This document shows, in pieces, positions 1 through 8,967 of a stretch of 64,000 nt of DNA (the first letter of the stretch is position 1; every line of letters starts with the position of its first letter). A program made the position numbers and the translations under genes. The stretch covers positions 1-64,000 of the forward strand of contig CANMVS010000026.1 of the NCBI GenBank assembly GCA_947501445.1. The letters are read 5' to 3'. The notes beneath the pieces are model-generated. The model made no database searches, was not told where the DNA came from, and saw nothing but the letters and a program-made list of their open reading frames with translations. The DNA is from an uncultured Rhizobiaceae group bacterium (GTDB lineage: Bacteria > Pseudomonadota > Alphaproteobacteria > Rhizobiales > Rhizobiaceae).

Positions 1-142
1 CATCTCAAAAAGGGCGAAAAACAGACGCAAACACCCCGCAGGACCGGGCTTAAAACAACAAAACCTTTTTACATCAACAGCATAGACAGATGGGCGTTAT
101 GAAACAGGATTGTAGTATGCAGCCTTGGCGACATCTCTATTC

Positions 143-1372
143 TTACGGGCTCGGGCGAGTACCAAGACGCACAAGGAGATTTGCAACAATCATAAGAACG
201 CCTGCAGACACAAAAGCCAGTTGCATCCCGTTGGAAACCGCCAAAGGTGTGGCATTGTTCACTGCAGTTGTTCCCATGCCAAACGCGAAAACAGCCCCCA
301 GTCCGGATGCCCCGACAACCAACCCAAGGTTTCGTGAAAGACCCAGCAGACCGGCGATGACACCGCGCTGACTGTCTTTGACATTTGTCATGACTGCTGT
401 GTTGTTTGCCGCCTGAAACAACTGGTGTCCGGGCGTTAGGATGGCAATAGCGATCAGATAGCCCACGATACCAAAAGTGTCCGGCAGGATGGCGAGGGCG
501 AATGCCCCGAGTGTCACAGCAATAACGCCGATTTGAATGATACGCGTTGACCCATATGTATCTACAAACCGACCTGACGGAACGCCGCAGACTATCGAGA
601 TTACTGGTCCCGCGGACATTGCCAGACCGACGGTTGCGGCGCTGAGACCAAGCGTGAGACCGAGATAGAAGGGACCGACCACAAGTGTTGCCATCATCAC
701 AGCAGCCACAAAAAGATTGACGATTAATGCCGGCATCAATTCTTTGTTGCAGAGCATACTGATCTGCAGCCTTGGAAGTTCTGCATCAGCGCGGTTTGTT
801 GGTAGGAATATATACGCCAGGACAAAGCCGGTGAGACCGAACGGAACGAGAATCAGGAACACAGCCGGCCAATTGGCAATCGATACCAGGAAACCGCCGA
901 GTGATGGGCCGAGCGCAGTTCCGAGCGCAGACATTGTACCGAGGAGACCCATAGTGCGCCCGATCCGGTTTTTCTTTGCGGTCGCCTGCACCAGAGCAAT
1001 GGTAAGTGTCATCAAAAATGCTGCAGCTACACCCTGTAGTGCGCGTGCTGCAATCAACGCCGGAAGATTGTAGGCAAGTCCACAAAGTAGCGATGCAAGG
1101 GTAAAAAGCCCCATGCCGTACAGGAACATCCGCTTCAACCCAAACCTGTCACCAAGGCGACCAACCATTACCACCGACAAAGTGAGTGCGACCAGATAGG
1201 CAGTGACCACCCACTGAACGCTGTGGAAGGGCACAGCCAGATCAATCGAAAGCGTCGGAAGCGCGACATTGGCTATGCTGGTTCCCAGGGATGCCAGCAT
1301 CATTGACAAGGCGAGTGTCAGAATGGGGAGTGCATTTTTTATGCGGTTTATTGGAGAATTGATTTGATCCAT
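143..1372 (-). CDS. MFS transporter, drug-efflux type
   Basis: A 409-residue integral membrane protein of the major facilitator superfamily, expected to export small molecules by proton antiport at the inner membrane. About 12 hydrophobic helices are visible, and the cytoplasmic loop after helix 2 holds the family motif GRLGDRFGLKR near residue 70. The opening helices (LASLGTSIANVALPTL) resemble DHA2-type pumps, although those usually have 14 helices and about 470 residues, so the subfamily is uncertain. It is transcribed away from a MerR regulator, and a promoter with MerR geometry lies just upstream, so induction by that regulator is likely. The substrate cannot be inferred. Confidence 0.85.
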   Translation of the reverse strand: MDQINSPINRIKNALPILTLALSMMLASLGTSIANVALPTLSIDLAVPFHSVQWVVTAYLVALTLSVVMVGRLGDRFGLKRMFLYGMGLFTLASLLCGLAYNLPALIAARALQGVAAAFLMTLTIALVQATAKKNRIGRTMGLLGTMSALGTALGPSLGGFLVSIANWPAVFLILVPFGLTGFVLAYIFLPTNRADAELPRLQISMLCNKELMPALIVNLFVAAVMMATLVVGPFYLGLTLGLSAATVGLAMSAGPVISIVCGVPSGRFVDTYGSTRIIQIGVIAVTLGAFALAILPDTFGIVGYLIAIAILTPGHQLFQAANNTAVMTNVKDSQRGVIAGLLGLSRNLGLVVGASGLGAVFAFGMGTTAVNNATPLAVSNGMQLAFVSAGVLMIVANLLVRLGTRPSP

Positions 1373-1409
1373 GTGATCATCTGCCTTGCAAAATTCGCTG
1401 TTGGAGATA

Positions 1410-1440
1410 TACCTACCACTTCAAGTCAACTTGAGGTCAA
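1410..1440 (-). promoter_or_regulatory. MerR-type promoter and operator for the MFS gene
   Basis: On the minus strand a -35 TTGACC (1440-1435) and a -10 TAGGTA (1415-1410) are separated by 19 bp. This over-long spacer is the hallmark of MerR-activated promoters. The near-perfect dyad CTTCAAGT-CA-ACTTGAGG (1419-1436) sits in that spacer and matches 16 of 18 positions of the SoxR-box type sequence. It faces the MFS gene and ends 7 bp before the MerR start codon, so the regulator probably also controls itself. Confidence 0.7.
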
Positions 1441-1442
1441 GC

Positions 1443-1880
1443 ATGAAATTGTTGGACATAGGTGAGGTTAGTAAGCGCACTGGATTGCCTCCCTCGGCGT
1501 TGCGCCATTACGAGGAGATCGGGTTAATCTCGTCGGTGTGTCGCAACGGCCTCAGACGACAATTTGCACCTGAAATCCTGACGCAGCTGGCTTTGATATC
1601 AATGGGTAAGGCAGCCGGGTTCAGCCTTGATGACATCGCCAGAATGTTTGGCGACAATGGACAACCCGAGCTACCTCGCGAATTTTTGCATCAAAAGGCA
1701 GATTCATTGGATCGGCGGATAAAGGAGATGAAAGCAATGCGCGATGTGGTGCGGCATGTGGCAGACTGTCCGGCACCAACGCACATGGCGTGTCCGACGT
1801 TCCGGCGGCTCGTTGCTCTTGCGGCAAGCCGTGGACGTATCTCTAAAAATCCCGGACGCAAGAAATCCGAATTTCAATAA
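1443..1880 (+). CDS. MerR-family transcriptional regulator
   Basis: The protein has 145 residues. Its N-terminal winged helix-turn-helix (LDIGEVSKRTGLPPSALRHYE) is followed by a dimerisation helix (about 75-110) and a short tail, CPAPTHMACPTF, with two cysteines and a histidine. The spacing differs from the CxxCxC cluster of SoxR, so an iron-sulfur sensor is not supported even though the operator resembles a SoxR box. The ATG at 1443 is chosen because the HTH begins immediately after it; an in-frame TTG at 1386 would add a tail unlike the family and would run through the operator. It diverges from the MFS pump it probably activates. Confidence 0.8.
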   Translation: MKLLDIGEVSKRTGLPPSALRHYEEIGLISSVCRNGLRRQFAPEILTQLALISMGKAAGFSLDDIARMFGDNGQPELPREFLHQKADSLDRRIKEMKAMRDVVRHVADCPAPTHMACPTFRRLVALAASRGRISKNPGRKKSEFQ

Positions 1881-1925
1881 AATCCGCATTGCGGTTGTTG
1901 GAGATAGTCCGATTTTCCACCAAAC

Positions 1926-2016
1926 CCAAACCGTTTCACGTTTTGTCAGAAAGGGGGCAACGGTGTTGGCCTGTGATTTTGTTGATACATTCAGGATTTG
2001 CCGGTGCCGTCAAAAT
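1926..2016 (-). repeat. Dispersed two-hairpin intergenic repeat, copy A (degenerate)
   Basis: Read on the minus strand this matches the repeats at 17940, 40004, 45368 and 54663. It keeps the core TGTATCAACAAAATCA and the right end GACAAAACGTGAAACGG. Both terminal hairpins are eroded. It lies between the convergent MerR and hydrolase genes and overlaps the end of the hydrolase. Confidence 0.75.
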
Positions 2017-2894
2017 AGAATTGCTCTGAGAAATTGCAAAACCCGAACAAACGCGTTCTTGCGCGCTTCCTTGTTTGTGCCAATCAACGGAAAACTGCCA
2101 TCCGCCAATTCTGGTTGGCTACGTCTTTGGAGCCGAAGATTGGCAGTGTCAAACGAGTGGGCTGCGTCAGGATAGACGACAATATTTACGGGTTCTCCAC
2201 GATTCCGGGCTGCCTGGATAAACTGCTCACATGGTTCCGAAGGGGTCCAGTTGTCCCTGGCACCTTGCAAAACAATCAAGGGAGAAACGGTCGACCATGT
2301 TCCGGGTTCCACCTCGGTGAATGGCTTTGACTGAAACCGATCACTACAGGCACTTGGATAGAAAGCTATTGCAGCTGCAAAATCGTTTGCCGGAGGTGGT
2401 TCTGGTCTGCCAATGCTTTTGGTTGCAATGCTCAAAAGCGTTATTCCTCCGCCCTGCGACCAGCCCATAAGGGCAATTTTGTCAGGCACAATGTCAGGTC
2501 TCGATTGAAGATACTGTAAACCGGAATAGGCATCACCCGGGCGTTGGAAATACATGGTCTTGCGGCGTTCGCTCCTCCCGCATGTGGAGCCAAAGCCTCT
2601 TGGTGTGGCGCTGTCGATAGCCAACACTGCAATTCCTTCAGAATTCAGGTAACGCATCCATGCGGAATATTTTGCAGACAAACTCCCGCTAATGCCAATT
2701 CCGCTACAGCCGTGCAGAAACACTGCCGCCGGGTAGGGAGGGGTAATATTTGGTCTTGCAAAATAAGCGGTCAGTTCGAGCTGGCTTGAACCAGTTTTAA
2801 AATAGACCTTTTCAATCTCGGATGACCATGCTGAATGGCACAGAAAGACAAAGGGAAGTGCAGCAAGCCAATATCGGATTGTAGAAAAAACCAT
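2010..2894 (-). CDS. Exported dienelactone hydrolase-family alpha/beta hydrolase
   Basis: An alpha/beta hydrolase of the dienelactone hydrolase family, predicted to cleave an ester or similar bond in the periplasm. From the proposed ATG at 2894 it has 294 residues. A signal peptide covers about residues 1-24 (STIRYWLAALPFVFLCHSAWS). The catalytic triad is visible: Ser146 in GWSQGGG, Asp214 in GARDNWTP and His246 in DAAHSF. An upstream in-frame ATG at 3146 would add 84 residues of unrelated sequence ahead of the signal peptide, so the shorter start is preferred, although its ribosome site (GGAG one base from ATG) is poorly spaced. The last codons overlap a dispersed repeat, so the C-terminus may have been altered by it. 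Substrate unknown. Confidence 0.75.
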   Translation of the reverse strand: MVFSTIRYWLAALPFVFLCHSAWSSEIEKVYFKTGSSQLELTAYFARPNITPPYPAAVFLHGCSGIGISGSLSAKYSAWMRYLNSEGIAVLAIDSATPRGFGSTCGRSERRKTMYFQRPGDAYSGLQYLQSRPDIVPDKIALMGWSQGGGITLLSIATKSIGRPEPPPANDFAAAIAFYPSACSDRFQSKPFTEVEPGTWSTVSPLIVLQGARDNWTPSEPCEQFIQAARNRGEPVNIVVYPDAAHSFDTANLRLQRRSQPELADGSFPLIGTNKEARKNAFVRVLQFLRAILF

Positions 2895-3226
2895 GCTCCA
2901 TAATAGGCGATACGTGTTCCCGGGGGAATTAGGTTCACGATGGCGGTTCGGTGTTTGGTTAGCAATACCAACTTCCCGGCAAAACCTTACAAACGGATAG
3001 CCAAATCCGGTGCGTTTTGACTGTGAATATAACGATGGACAATCTGAGGATCCGGCATTTTGTGCCCAATTCAGCCGGTCATCCTGGCTTTTATTTTTCC
3101 AGATGAGATGAGTCCTTGCGACAATATTATTCTTTCCCATAGACAAATGAATAACGGGTGACAGGTCCCGGTGACTATGCCAGATTGCGATGATTGGCCG
3201 ATATTCGGTCCTGGACCGTTACATCA

Positions 3227-4438
3227 ATGTCTGATCTTTTTGACAATATTTCCGATTGGCTTTTGCAACAGGCCCTGAGCGATGACGACATATCAGTCAC
3301 CGTGGGCGGTTTGGCGATGCGCCTGCAGGATGGTGGTATTCCAATCGCCCGCATCAGCATGGGCCGATCCGTATTGCATCCGGTCATCGCATTGATCAAC
3401 CTGCAGTGGAACAGCAAAACCGGCCTCGTGCAGATGGAGACAGTACCGCGTAAATCTGTCACTTCGACATTTATGGAAGGCAGCCCGTTTGGCGACTTTG
3501 CACGTGGTTCTGCAGAACAGATCGTTGCTGATCTGAAGGATCCTGACGACGTCAAAAAATATGAGATGTTTCAGCGGCTGGCAGATGATGGCATGACGGG
3601 CTACGTCGCATTTGTCCGCCATTTCGGGCGTGAGCAGGCGGTCTTTTCAGAAACCACAGGCAGTGTTCGCGGTGCGAATGTGTCTTTTGCGACACGACGG
3701 TTTTCCGGTTTCAGTCAATCAGATATTGATGGACTGGAACGATTGGTGTCCGCCCTTTGCGTATGCACGCGGGTCGACAACGACAGATTTCTCGCCAAGA
3801 ACATGTTCGAAACATATCTTGGCCGGATCTCCGGTGATCAGGTGCTGGGCGGCCGGGTTGAGCGCGGCGATGGTCGGCAGATTGATTGCGCCATTTTCTA
3901 TTCTGATCTGCGTGGCTCGGTCGCCCTGTCTCAGCAACTTGATATTCATCCCTATCTGGACGCGGTAAATACCTATTTTGACTGTACGGTGAACGCCGTT
4001 ACAGACCATGGCGGCGAAGTATTGAAACTGATTGGCGACGGGGTTCTGGCAATATTTCCGTTTGACGATAAAACACGTCCCCGCGAAAATATGTGTGCTG
4101 CGGCATTGGCAAGTGCACAGGAGGCTTTCGCCCGTGCAAACCACGCGAACAAATTGCGGGCACAAGATAATTTGCCGACGCTCGAATTTGGTGTGGCTTT
4201 ACATGTCGGCAAGGTGATCTATGGCAATGTGGGTACGGAAAAACGGCTGGACTTTACCGCCACGGGCCCTGCGGTGGGTCTGGCAGCACGGGTCGAGGCT
4301 TTAACCAGAGAACTGGAAACGCCGCTGCTTGCCACCAAAGAATTTGCTGATTGCTGCCCCGGCCATGCCACCAGCATGCCCGCGCAATCGATCAGGGATT
4401 TTACTGATCCTGTCGATCTGGTTCGCTACGAAATCTGA
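3227..4438 (+). CDS. Class III adenylate/guanylate cyclase
   Basis: A soluble protein of 403 residues. The N-terminal half (about 1-200) is an uncharacterised sensory region of the type found in rhizobial cyclases. The C-terminal half (about 215-390) is a class III nucleotide cyclase. The two metal-binding aspartates are present, Asp227 in FYSDLRGS and Asp271 in LIGDGVLAIF, as is the substrate-side KRLDF motif. The transition-state Asn of the VNxAAR motif reads VGLAAR (Gly351), so catalysis may be weak or altered, while Arg355 is kept. The ATG at 3227 is preferred over an in-frame TTG at 3194. It stands alone with no clear operon partner. cAMP is the likelier product, but specificity is not certain. 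Confidence 0.8.
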   Translation: MSDLFDNISDWLLQQALSDDDISVTVGGLAMRLQDGGIPIARISMGRSVLHPVIALINLQWNSKTGLVQMETVPRKSVTSTFMEGSPFGDFARGSAEQIVADLKDPDDVKKYEMFQRLADDGMTGYVAFVRHFGREQAVFSETTGSVRGANVSFATRRFSGFSQSDIDGLERLVSALCVCTRVDNDRFLAKNMFETYLGRISGDQVLGGRVERGDGRQIDCAIFYSDLRGSVALSQQLDIHPYLDAVNTYFDCTVNAVTDHGGEVLKLIGDGVLAIFPFDDKTRPRENMCAAALASAQEAFARANHANKLRAQDNLPTLEFGVALHVGKVIYGNVGTEKRLDFTATGPAVGLAARVEALTRELETPLLATKEFADCCPGHATSMPAQSIRDFTDPVDLVRYEI

Positions 4439-4594
4439 CCAGCGCTTCTCGGCAAAGATTCTAATCAGCCAGTCAGTTAACGTTGCTGCCTGAAGTGATC
4501 CCTGGATCCTCTGTCATTAAATAATCCTTCTCCATTCAGCACAGAACTGCAGCGGTTCACCAGAATGACAAAGGACAAGATTCAAAATGAGCTC

Positions 4595-4634
4595 TTGTTA
4601 CCGGTAACAATTGTGTTATTGTGACCGGTAACAA
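4595..4634 (+). promoter_or_regulatory. Tandem LacI-family-type operators of the sugar ABC operon
   Basis: Two 16-bp palindromes sit directly upstream of the first gene. TTGTTACCGGTAACAA (4595-4610) is perfect and TTGTGACCGGTAACAA (4619-4634) has one mismatch; their centres are 24 bp apart. The second ends three bases before the ribosome-binding GGGAGG. The core TGTTACCGGTAACA resembles operators of LacI-family sugar repressors such as enterobacterial GntR. No LacI-type gene is present nearby, so the repressor must act in trans. Confidence 0.75.
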
Positions 4635-4646
4635 TTGGGAGGAAAC

Positions 4647-5735
4647 ATGCCGAGAATTCGTCTTGAAGGTCTGGTAAAGCGCTATGGTGCGGTTCAGGTC
4701 CTGCATGGAATCGATCTGGAAATGGACGAAAACGAGTTCACTGTTTTCGTAGGGCCATCGGGATGCGGTAAATCCACAACCCTGCGCATGATCGCCGGGC
4801 TGGAGAGCGTGAGCGAAGGCGAGATTTATATTGATGAAAAACCCGTCAGTCATCTGGAGCCCAAGGCACGTGATCTGGCAATGGTATTTCAGGACTACGC
4901 GCTTTATCCGCATATGAATGTTGCGCGAAACATGTCGTTTGCCCTGCGGCTGCAACGACGACCGAAAGCCGAAATTGAACAAAAAATTGCAGCGGTTGCC
5001 GAGACGCTTGGTCTCACACCCTTTCTGGAACGCAAGCCGGCGGAACTGTCCGGTGGTCAACGCCAGCGTGTCGCCATGGGTCGCGCATTGACGCGTGACA
5101 GCAGCACGTTTCTTTTTGATGAACCACTATCCAATCTGGACGCCAAGCTGCGCGGTCAAATGCGCGCGGAACTGGCATTGATGAGCCAGCGGGTCAAAAA
5201 GAACATGATCTATGTGACCCATGACCAGATTGAGGCCATGACGCTCGCTGATCGCATCGTCGTTATGAATGGTGGCTACATTCAGCAGCAAGGCACGCCG
5301 GAACAGCTTTTCAAGAACCCGGTCAACAAGTTCGTTGCTGGTTTTTTGGGCATGCCGCCGATGAATTTTCTCGATGGTGAACTGACGCACCGCGATGGGA
5401 CAATGTTTGTTTCAGGCAACGGTTTCGATGTTCGTTTGACGCAGGCACGCAGCCAAAGTCTTCAACACGTCGCGTCGAAAGAGGTCGTCCTGGGCATCCG
5501 TCCTTCCGATCTCAGCCATGACGAAAAAGCGCCGGAAGATCGATCCCTGTCTCTGGGCATTGTCGTGTCGGAATATGTCGGCGCGCAAACCGTCTTGTTG
5601 TGTGATTGCGGCGGCCAGAAAATTGAAGTCGAGTTGAAATCGGAAACGCCTGTTCGAGCACAGGGCAATATGCGTTTCAGCATAAACCCTGAGGGCATCC
5701 ACCTGTTCGATCGGCAGAGCGAGATCGCACTGTAG
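4647..5735 (+). CDS. Sugar ABC transporter ATP-binding protein (UgpC/MalK type)
   Basis: ATPase of a CUT1-type carbohydrate importer, 362 residues. Walker A (GPSGCGKST), Q-loop, signature (LSGGQRQR), Walker B (TFLFDEP) and H-loop (YVTHDQ) are intact. The C-terminal part (about 240-362) is the OB-fold regulatory domain typical of MalK/UgpC. The ATG at 4647 follows GGGAGG with good spacing; an in-frame TTG at 4635 lies inside an operator and is rejected. It is the first gene of a five-gene operon in the order ATPase, binding protein, permease, permease, cytochrome b561-like. The tandem palindromes immediately upstream predict repression in the absence of the substrate, whose identity is unknown. 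Confidence 0.9.
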   Translation: MPRIRLEGLVKRYGAVQVLHGIDLEMDENEFTVFVGPSGCGKSTTLRMIAGLESVSEGEIYIDEKPVSHLEPKARDLAMVFQDYALYPHMNVARNMSFALRLQRRPKAEIEQKIAAVAETLGLTPFLERKPAELSGGQRQRVAMGRALTRDSSTFLFDEPLSNLDAKLRGQMRAELALMSQRVKKNMIYVTHDQIEAMTLADRIVVMNGGYIQQQGTPEQLFKNPVNKFVAGFLGMPPMNFLDGELTHRDGTMFVSGNGFDVRLTQARSQSLQHVASKEVVLGIRPSDLSHDEKAPEDRSLSLGIVVSEYVGAQTVLLCDCGGQKIEVELKSETPVRAQGNMRFSINPEGIHLFDRQSEIAL

Positions 5736-5765
5736 TACCAAAATGTAGTTTTCAAGGAGGAAACA

Positions 5766-7094
5766 ATGTCGAAAACAATGAAACGAACTGCCATGGCATT
5801 TATGGGGGCAATGTTGGCCAGCACGGTCGCTTTTGCCAACCCCTATGAGCCCTATGCCGATACAACGCTGGTTGTGAACTTCCCGGCGCATCCCCATTAT
5901 GATGCTGTGATGAAAGTCCTGCCGGAATTTACCAAAGAGACCGGTATCAACGTTGAAGTTGATCAGCTTCAGTATCTGAAAATGCGCGAAAAACAGACCC
6001 TTGAATTGACCAAAAACAAGGGTGACTATGATCTGCTTGCCTATGTTGTCTTTTCCAAGGCCGATTATGTCTACGCCGATCAGTTGGAAAATCTGGCCCG
6101 CTATTTCATGAATCCGAAGCTGGCCGATCCGAATTATGAGGCCGACGATCTGATTGAGGGCTATGTCGCCAATATTGGCGTTGCCGGTGGTGACAAGGGC
6201 TATCTGCCCGGTGCAACCGGCTCCCTGTTCGGTCTGCCTTTTGGTTCCGAAACATCCATTCTTGGCTACCGCACGGACATCTTTGAAAAGCACGGCCTCA
6301 AGGTCCCGGCGAACTATGAGGAACTGCTCGAGTTGGCCTGCAAAATTCCGCAGCTTGAGCCAGGCATGGGTGGCCTTGCCTCCCGCGCGGCATCCGGCCA
6401 TCACGCAAGCCACGCCTTTCTGTTGCACCTTGCACCTTTGGGCGGTCGTATCTTCGACGACAACTGGAACCCGATTGTGAACAATGAGCAGGGTGTTGAG
6501 GCAGCAAATGCGTTGAAGACCATCGTCGATTGCGGCACGGAAGGCGCTGCGGCGTTCGGCTTTGCAGAAGCCGGGGCGTCTTTCCTGCAGGGCACATCTG
6601 CAATGTTCCTGGATTCCACCGTGTTTGCCGGTCAGGTGAACAATCCGGAAAAATCCAAGGTCGTTGGCAAGGTTGCGTGGGCACCGCACCCCGTTGGCGT
6701 TCGCGCTGGTTCGCAAACGGGTGGTTTTGGCATCGGTATTCCAAAGAACGCGCAGAACAAGGAAGCAGCGTTCCTGCTGATGCAGTGGTTGACGTCCAAA
6801 AAAGCCGACAAGCTGATCGCCATGGCTGGTGGGAACCCGTCGCGGTATTCCACGCACGCGGATGCCGAGGTAAATGAGAAATTTCCGCATATGGCAACCT
6901 TTGGTGAAGCATTGAAAAATGCTGATCCGGACTGGCGTCCGATCATCCCGGTCTGGGGCAAAATCAACGCAGATCTGGGCACCACATTGTCCAAGGTTCT
7001 GACCGAGGATGCCGACGTTCAGACATCGCTCGACGGTGTTGCAGAACGCGCCCGTGCGATCATGGATGATGCCGGTTACTACACCTGGCAGTAG
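5766..7094 (+). CDS. Sugar ABC transporter substrate-binding protein
   Basis: Extracellular solute-binding protein of family 1 (CUT1), 442 residues. A classical signal peptide of about 25 residues ends at AFA-NP. The mature protein delivers a carbohydrate or polyol to the permease pair encoded downstream. A strong ribosome site (AAGGAGG) precedes the ATG. A perfect hairpin follows the stop codon, an arrangement that in ABC operons usually protects the binding-protein part of the message so that more of it is made than of the permeases. The ligand cannot be told from the sequence. Confidence 0.88.
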   Translation: MSKTMKRTAMAFMGAMLASTVAFANPYEPYADTTLVVNFPAHPHYDAVMKVLPEFTKETGINVEVDQLQYLKMREKQTLELTKNKGDYDLLAYVVFSKADYVYADQLENLARYFMNPKLADPNYEADDLIEGYVANIGVAGGDKGYLPGATGSLFGLPFGSETSILGYRTDIFEKHGLKVPANYEELLELACKIPQLEPGMGGLASRAASGHHASHAFLLHLAPLGGRIFDDNWNPIVNNEQGVEAANALKTIVDCGTEGAAAFGFAEAGASFLQGTSAMFLDSTVFAGQVNNPEKSKVVGKVAWAPHPVGVRAGSQTGGFGIGIPKNAQNKEAAFLLMQWLTSKKADKLIAMAGGNPSRYSTHADAEVNEKFPHMATFGEALKNADPDWRPIIPVWGKINADLGTTLSKVLTEDADVQTSLDGVAERARAIMDDAGYYTWQ

Positions 7095-7104
7095 GCCAAC
7101 AATC

Positions 7105-7129
7105 GTGCCCCGCATTTTCTGCGGGGCAC
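7105..7129 (+). terminator. Intercistronic hairpin after the binding-protein gene
   Basis: GTGCCCCGCA (7105-7114) pairs perfectly with TGCGGGGCAC (7120-7129) across a 5-nt loop. No strong T-run follows, so it is more likely a message-stabilising or attenuating hairpin between binding protein and permeases than a full terminator. Confidence 0.75.
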
Positions 7130-7168
7130 AGTTTCGCAACAGTTTTTAAAGTGTAGAGACCCGACCTG

Positions 7169-8095
7169 ATGAGTATCGCAACCAGAGCGAACCGGCTGAC
7201 CCCCTATATCTTCATGGCGCCTGCCGTTGTGGTCCTGGTGTTCGCACTGCTCTATCCCATCGGCTATATGATCTACGCCAGTTTTCTGGACTGGAGCCCG
7301 AGCCAACGCATTGGCGAAGCGGAATTTATTGGTTTTCGCAACTACATTAATCTTGCTGGTGACGCTGCCTTTCGTGAAAGCTTCTGGGTCACGATCAAAT
7401 TTGCGGCAATTGTCGTAACGCTCGAAATGGTCATTGGTGTTGGCTTGGCCCTTTTGCTGGACCGTAACATCAAGGGCATGTCCGTCCTGCGCACTATATT
7501 CATTCTGCCAATGATGATCGCACCCATCGTTGTGGGTCTGATGTGGCGCTACATGTACCACCCGACCGTCGGTATCTTTAATCGCACGCTCAAGGGCATG
7601 GGGTTTGAAGAGGGCATTCCATGGCTTTCCGATGGCACCTGGGCATTCGCTGCCGTGGTCATTGCGGATGTGTGGCAATGGACACCATTTATCTTCATTT
7701 TGTCACTGGCAGCGATGCAGTCCTTACCGCGCTCAGCGCTGGAGGCAGCCGATATTGACGGCGCAACGGAAATGCAGAAGATCTGGATGATCAAGCTGCC
7801 CCTGATGATGCCGGTGCTGATTGTCACGCTGCTGTTGCGCCTTATCGATGCGTTCAAGGTTCTTGAGGTAATTTTGGTGCTGACCAACGGCGGCCCCGGC
7901 CTGTCGACTGAAATTCTGGCACTGCGCATCTTTCGTACAGCCCAGGAGTTTCAGGAACTGGGTGAAGCTGCGGCGATGTCGAACGTCCTGCTCATATTGC
8001 TCATGGTGCTGACGATCGGGATGTTCATCTACAACAAACTCCAGGAAGCGCGCGCAGCGGCAATGCGTGCCAAAGCCAACGCAACAGGTTCATAA
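7169..8095 (+). CDS. Sugar ABC transporter permease (MalF type)
   Basis: Inner-membrane subunit of the CUT1 importer, 308 residues with about six transmembrane helices starting at PYIFMAPAVVVL. The EAA loop that docks on the ATPase is seen as EAADIDGATEMQKI near residue 193. It follows the binding-protein gene after a 74-bp gap containing a hairpin, and its stop codon overlaps the next start (TAATG), so translation of the two permeases is coupled. Confidence 0.9.
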   Translation: MSIATRANRLTPYIFMAPAVVVLVFALLYPIGYMIYASFLDWSPSQRIGEAEFIGFRNYINLAGDAAFRESFWVTIKFAAIVVTLEMVIGVGLALLLDRNIKGMSVLRTIFILPMMIAPIVVGLMWRYMYHPTVGIFNRTLKGMGFEEGIPWLSDGTWAFAAVVIADVWQWTPFIFILSLAAMQSLPRSALEAADIDGATEMQKIWMIKLPLMMPVLIVTLLLRLIDAFKVLEVILVLTNGGPGLSTEILALRIFRTAQEFQELGEAAAMSNVLLILLMVLTIGMFIYNKLQEARAAAMRAKANATGS

Positions 8096-8967
8096 TGGCG
8101 CTCAAAAACGAAAAACAGAACCCGGCATTCTATGCGCTTATCGCAGCGCTGATTGTCATGTCGGTTGGTCCGATCGTGCTGATGCTGGCAACCTCGTTCA
8201 AAACCAATGTTGATGTCTATGATGCATCCGTTTCGGCGTTCTTCTTTGCACCCACAATCGCCAACTACGAGACGGTGCTGTGCAATGTCCTGTGGTACGA
8301 GCCAGCCCATGTTGACTACTGCAACCCGACGTTTGGTCGCGCATTGGGCAATTCCATTGTTGTCGCCCTTGTCTCAACCGGATTGACACTGGTGATTGGC
8401 TGCATGGCGGCCTATGCGCTGGTGCGCTTCAAGTTCATGGGACGCGGGACAGTGTCCATGACAACTTTGCTCATGCGCATGGTTCCGCCGGCGGTCCTGC
8501 TGGTGCCGGTGTTTGGCATCTGGACATTCCAGTATCATCTGGACGGTACCCGGCTGGGGATCATTCTTGTCTATACCGCGATGAACCTGCCGTTTGTGAT
8601 CTGGATATTGCAAAGCTTCATTGTTCAGGTTCCGATCCAGCTGGAAGAGGCTGCGCGTATGGACGGTGCAAACCCCATGCAGGTGTTTTTTCTGGTGGTC
8701 ATGCCGATCATCAAACCGGGGCTTGCCGCTGCTGCCATTTTCACCTTTCGCATTGCGTGGAATGAATTCCTGCTGGCCAATGCCCTGCTGGATCGCAATA
8801 CACGCACAGTGCCGGTCACTATCGTCAATTCGATTACCGAATATGACATCAACTGGGGTGTGATCATGGCCACGGGGATGCTGCTCGCCATTCCACCCGT
8901 CATCTTCACATTTGTGGCGTCCAAGCAGATTATCACCGGCATGACTGCAGGGGCGGTCAAGGGCTGA
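8095..8967 (+). CDS. Sugar ABC transporter permease (MalG type)
   Basis: Second inner-membrane permease of the importer, 290 residues with six predicted helices. The EAA motif is [14 protein letters not shown] near residue 184, and the C-terminus ends with the GAVKG typical of MalG-type proteins. It overlaps its neighbours at both ends: TAATG with the first permease, and its TGA overlaps the ATG of the b561-like gene. All three are therefore expected to be made together. Confidence 0.9.
   Translation: MALKNEKQNPAFYALIAALIVMSVGPIVLMLATSFKTNVDVYDASVSAFFFAPTIANYETVLCNVLWYEPAHVDYCNPTFGRALGNSIVVALVSTGLTLVIGCMAAYALVRFKFMGRGTVSMTTLLMRMVPPAVLLVPVFGIWTFQYHLDGTRLGIILVYTAMNLPFVIWILQSFIVQVPIQLEEAARMDGANPMQVFFLVVMPIIKPGLAAAAIFTFRIAWNEFLLANALLDRNTRTVPVTIVNSITEYDINWGVIMATGMLLAIPPVIFTFVASKQIITGMTAGAVKG

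Noticed and set aside
1-142. Left edge of the window
   Set aside because: No gene or signal could be recognised before the MFS gene's stop codon.
1419-1436. SoxR box with a SoxR regulator
   Set aside because: The dyad resembles a SoxR box, but the regulator lacks the iron-sulfur cysteine cluster, so the gene is called only a MerR-family member.
5412-7139. A long open frame of 575 codons on the minus strand opposite the sugar ABC genes
   Set aside because: It lies wholly antisense to the ATPase and binding-protein genes, contains low-complexity Cys/Arg/Gln-rich sequence and matches no family. Long antisense frames are expected from the codon pattern of such genes.
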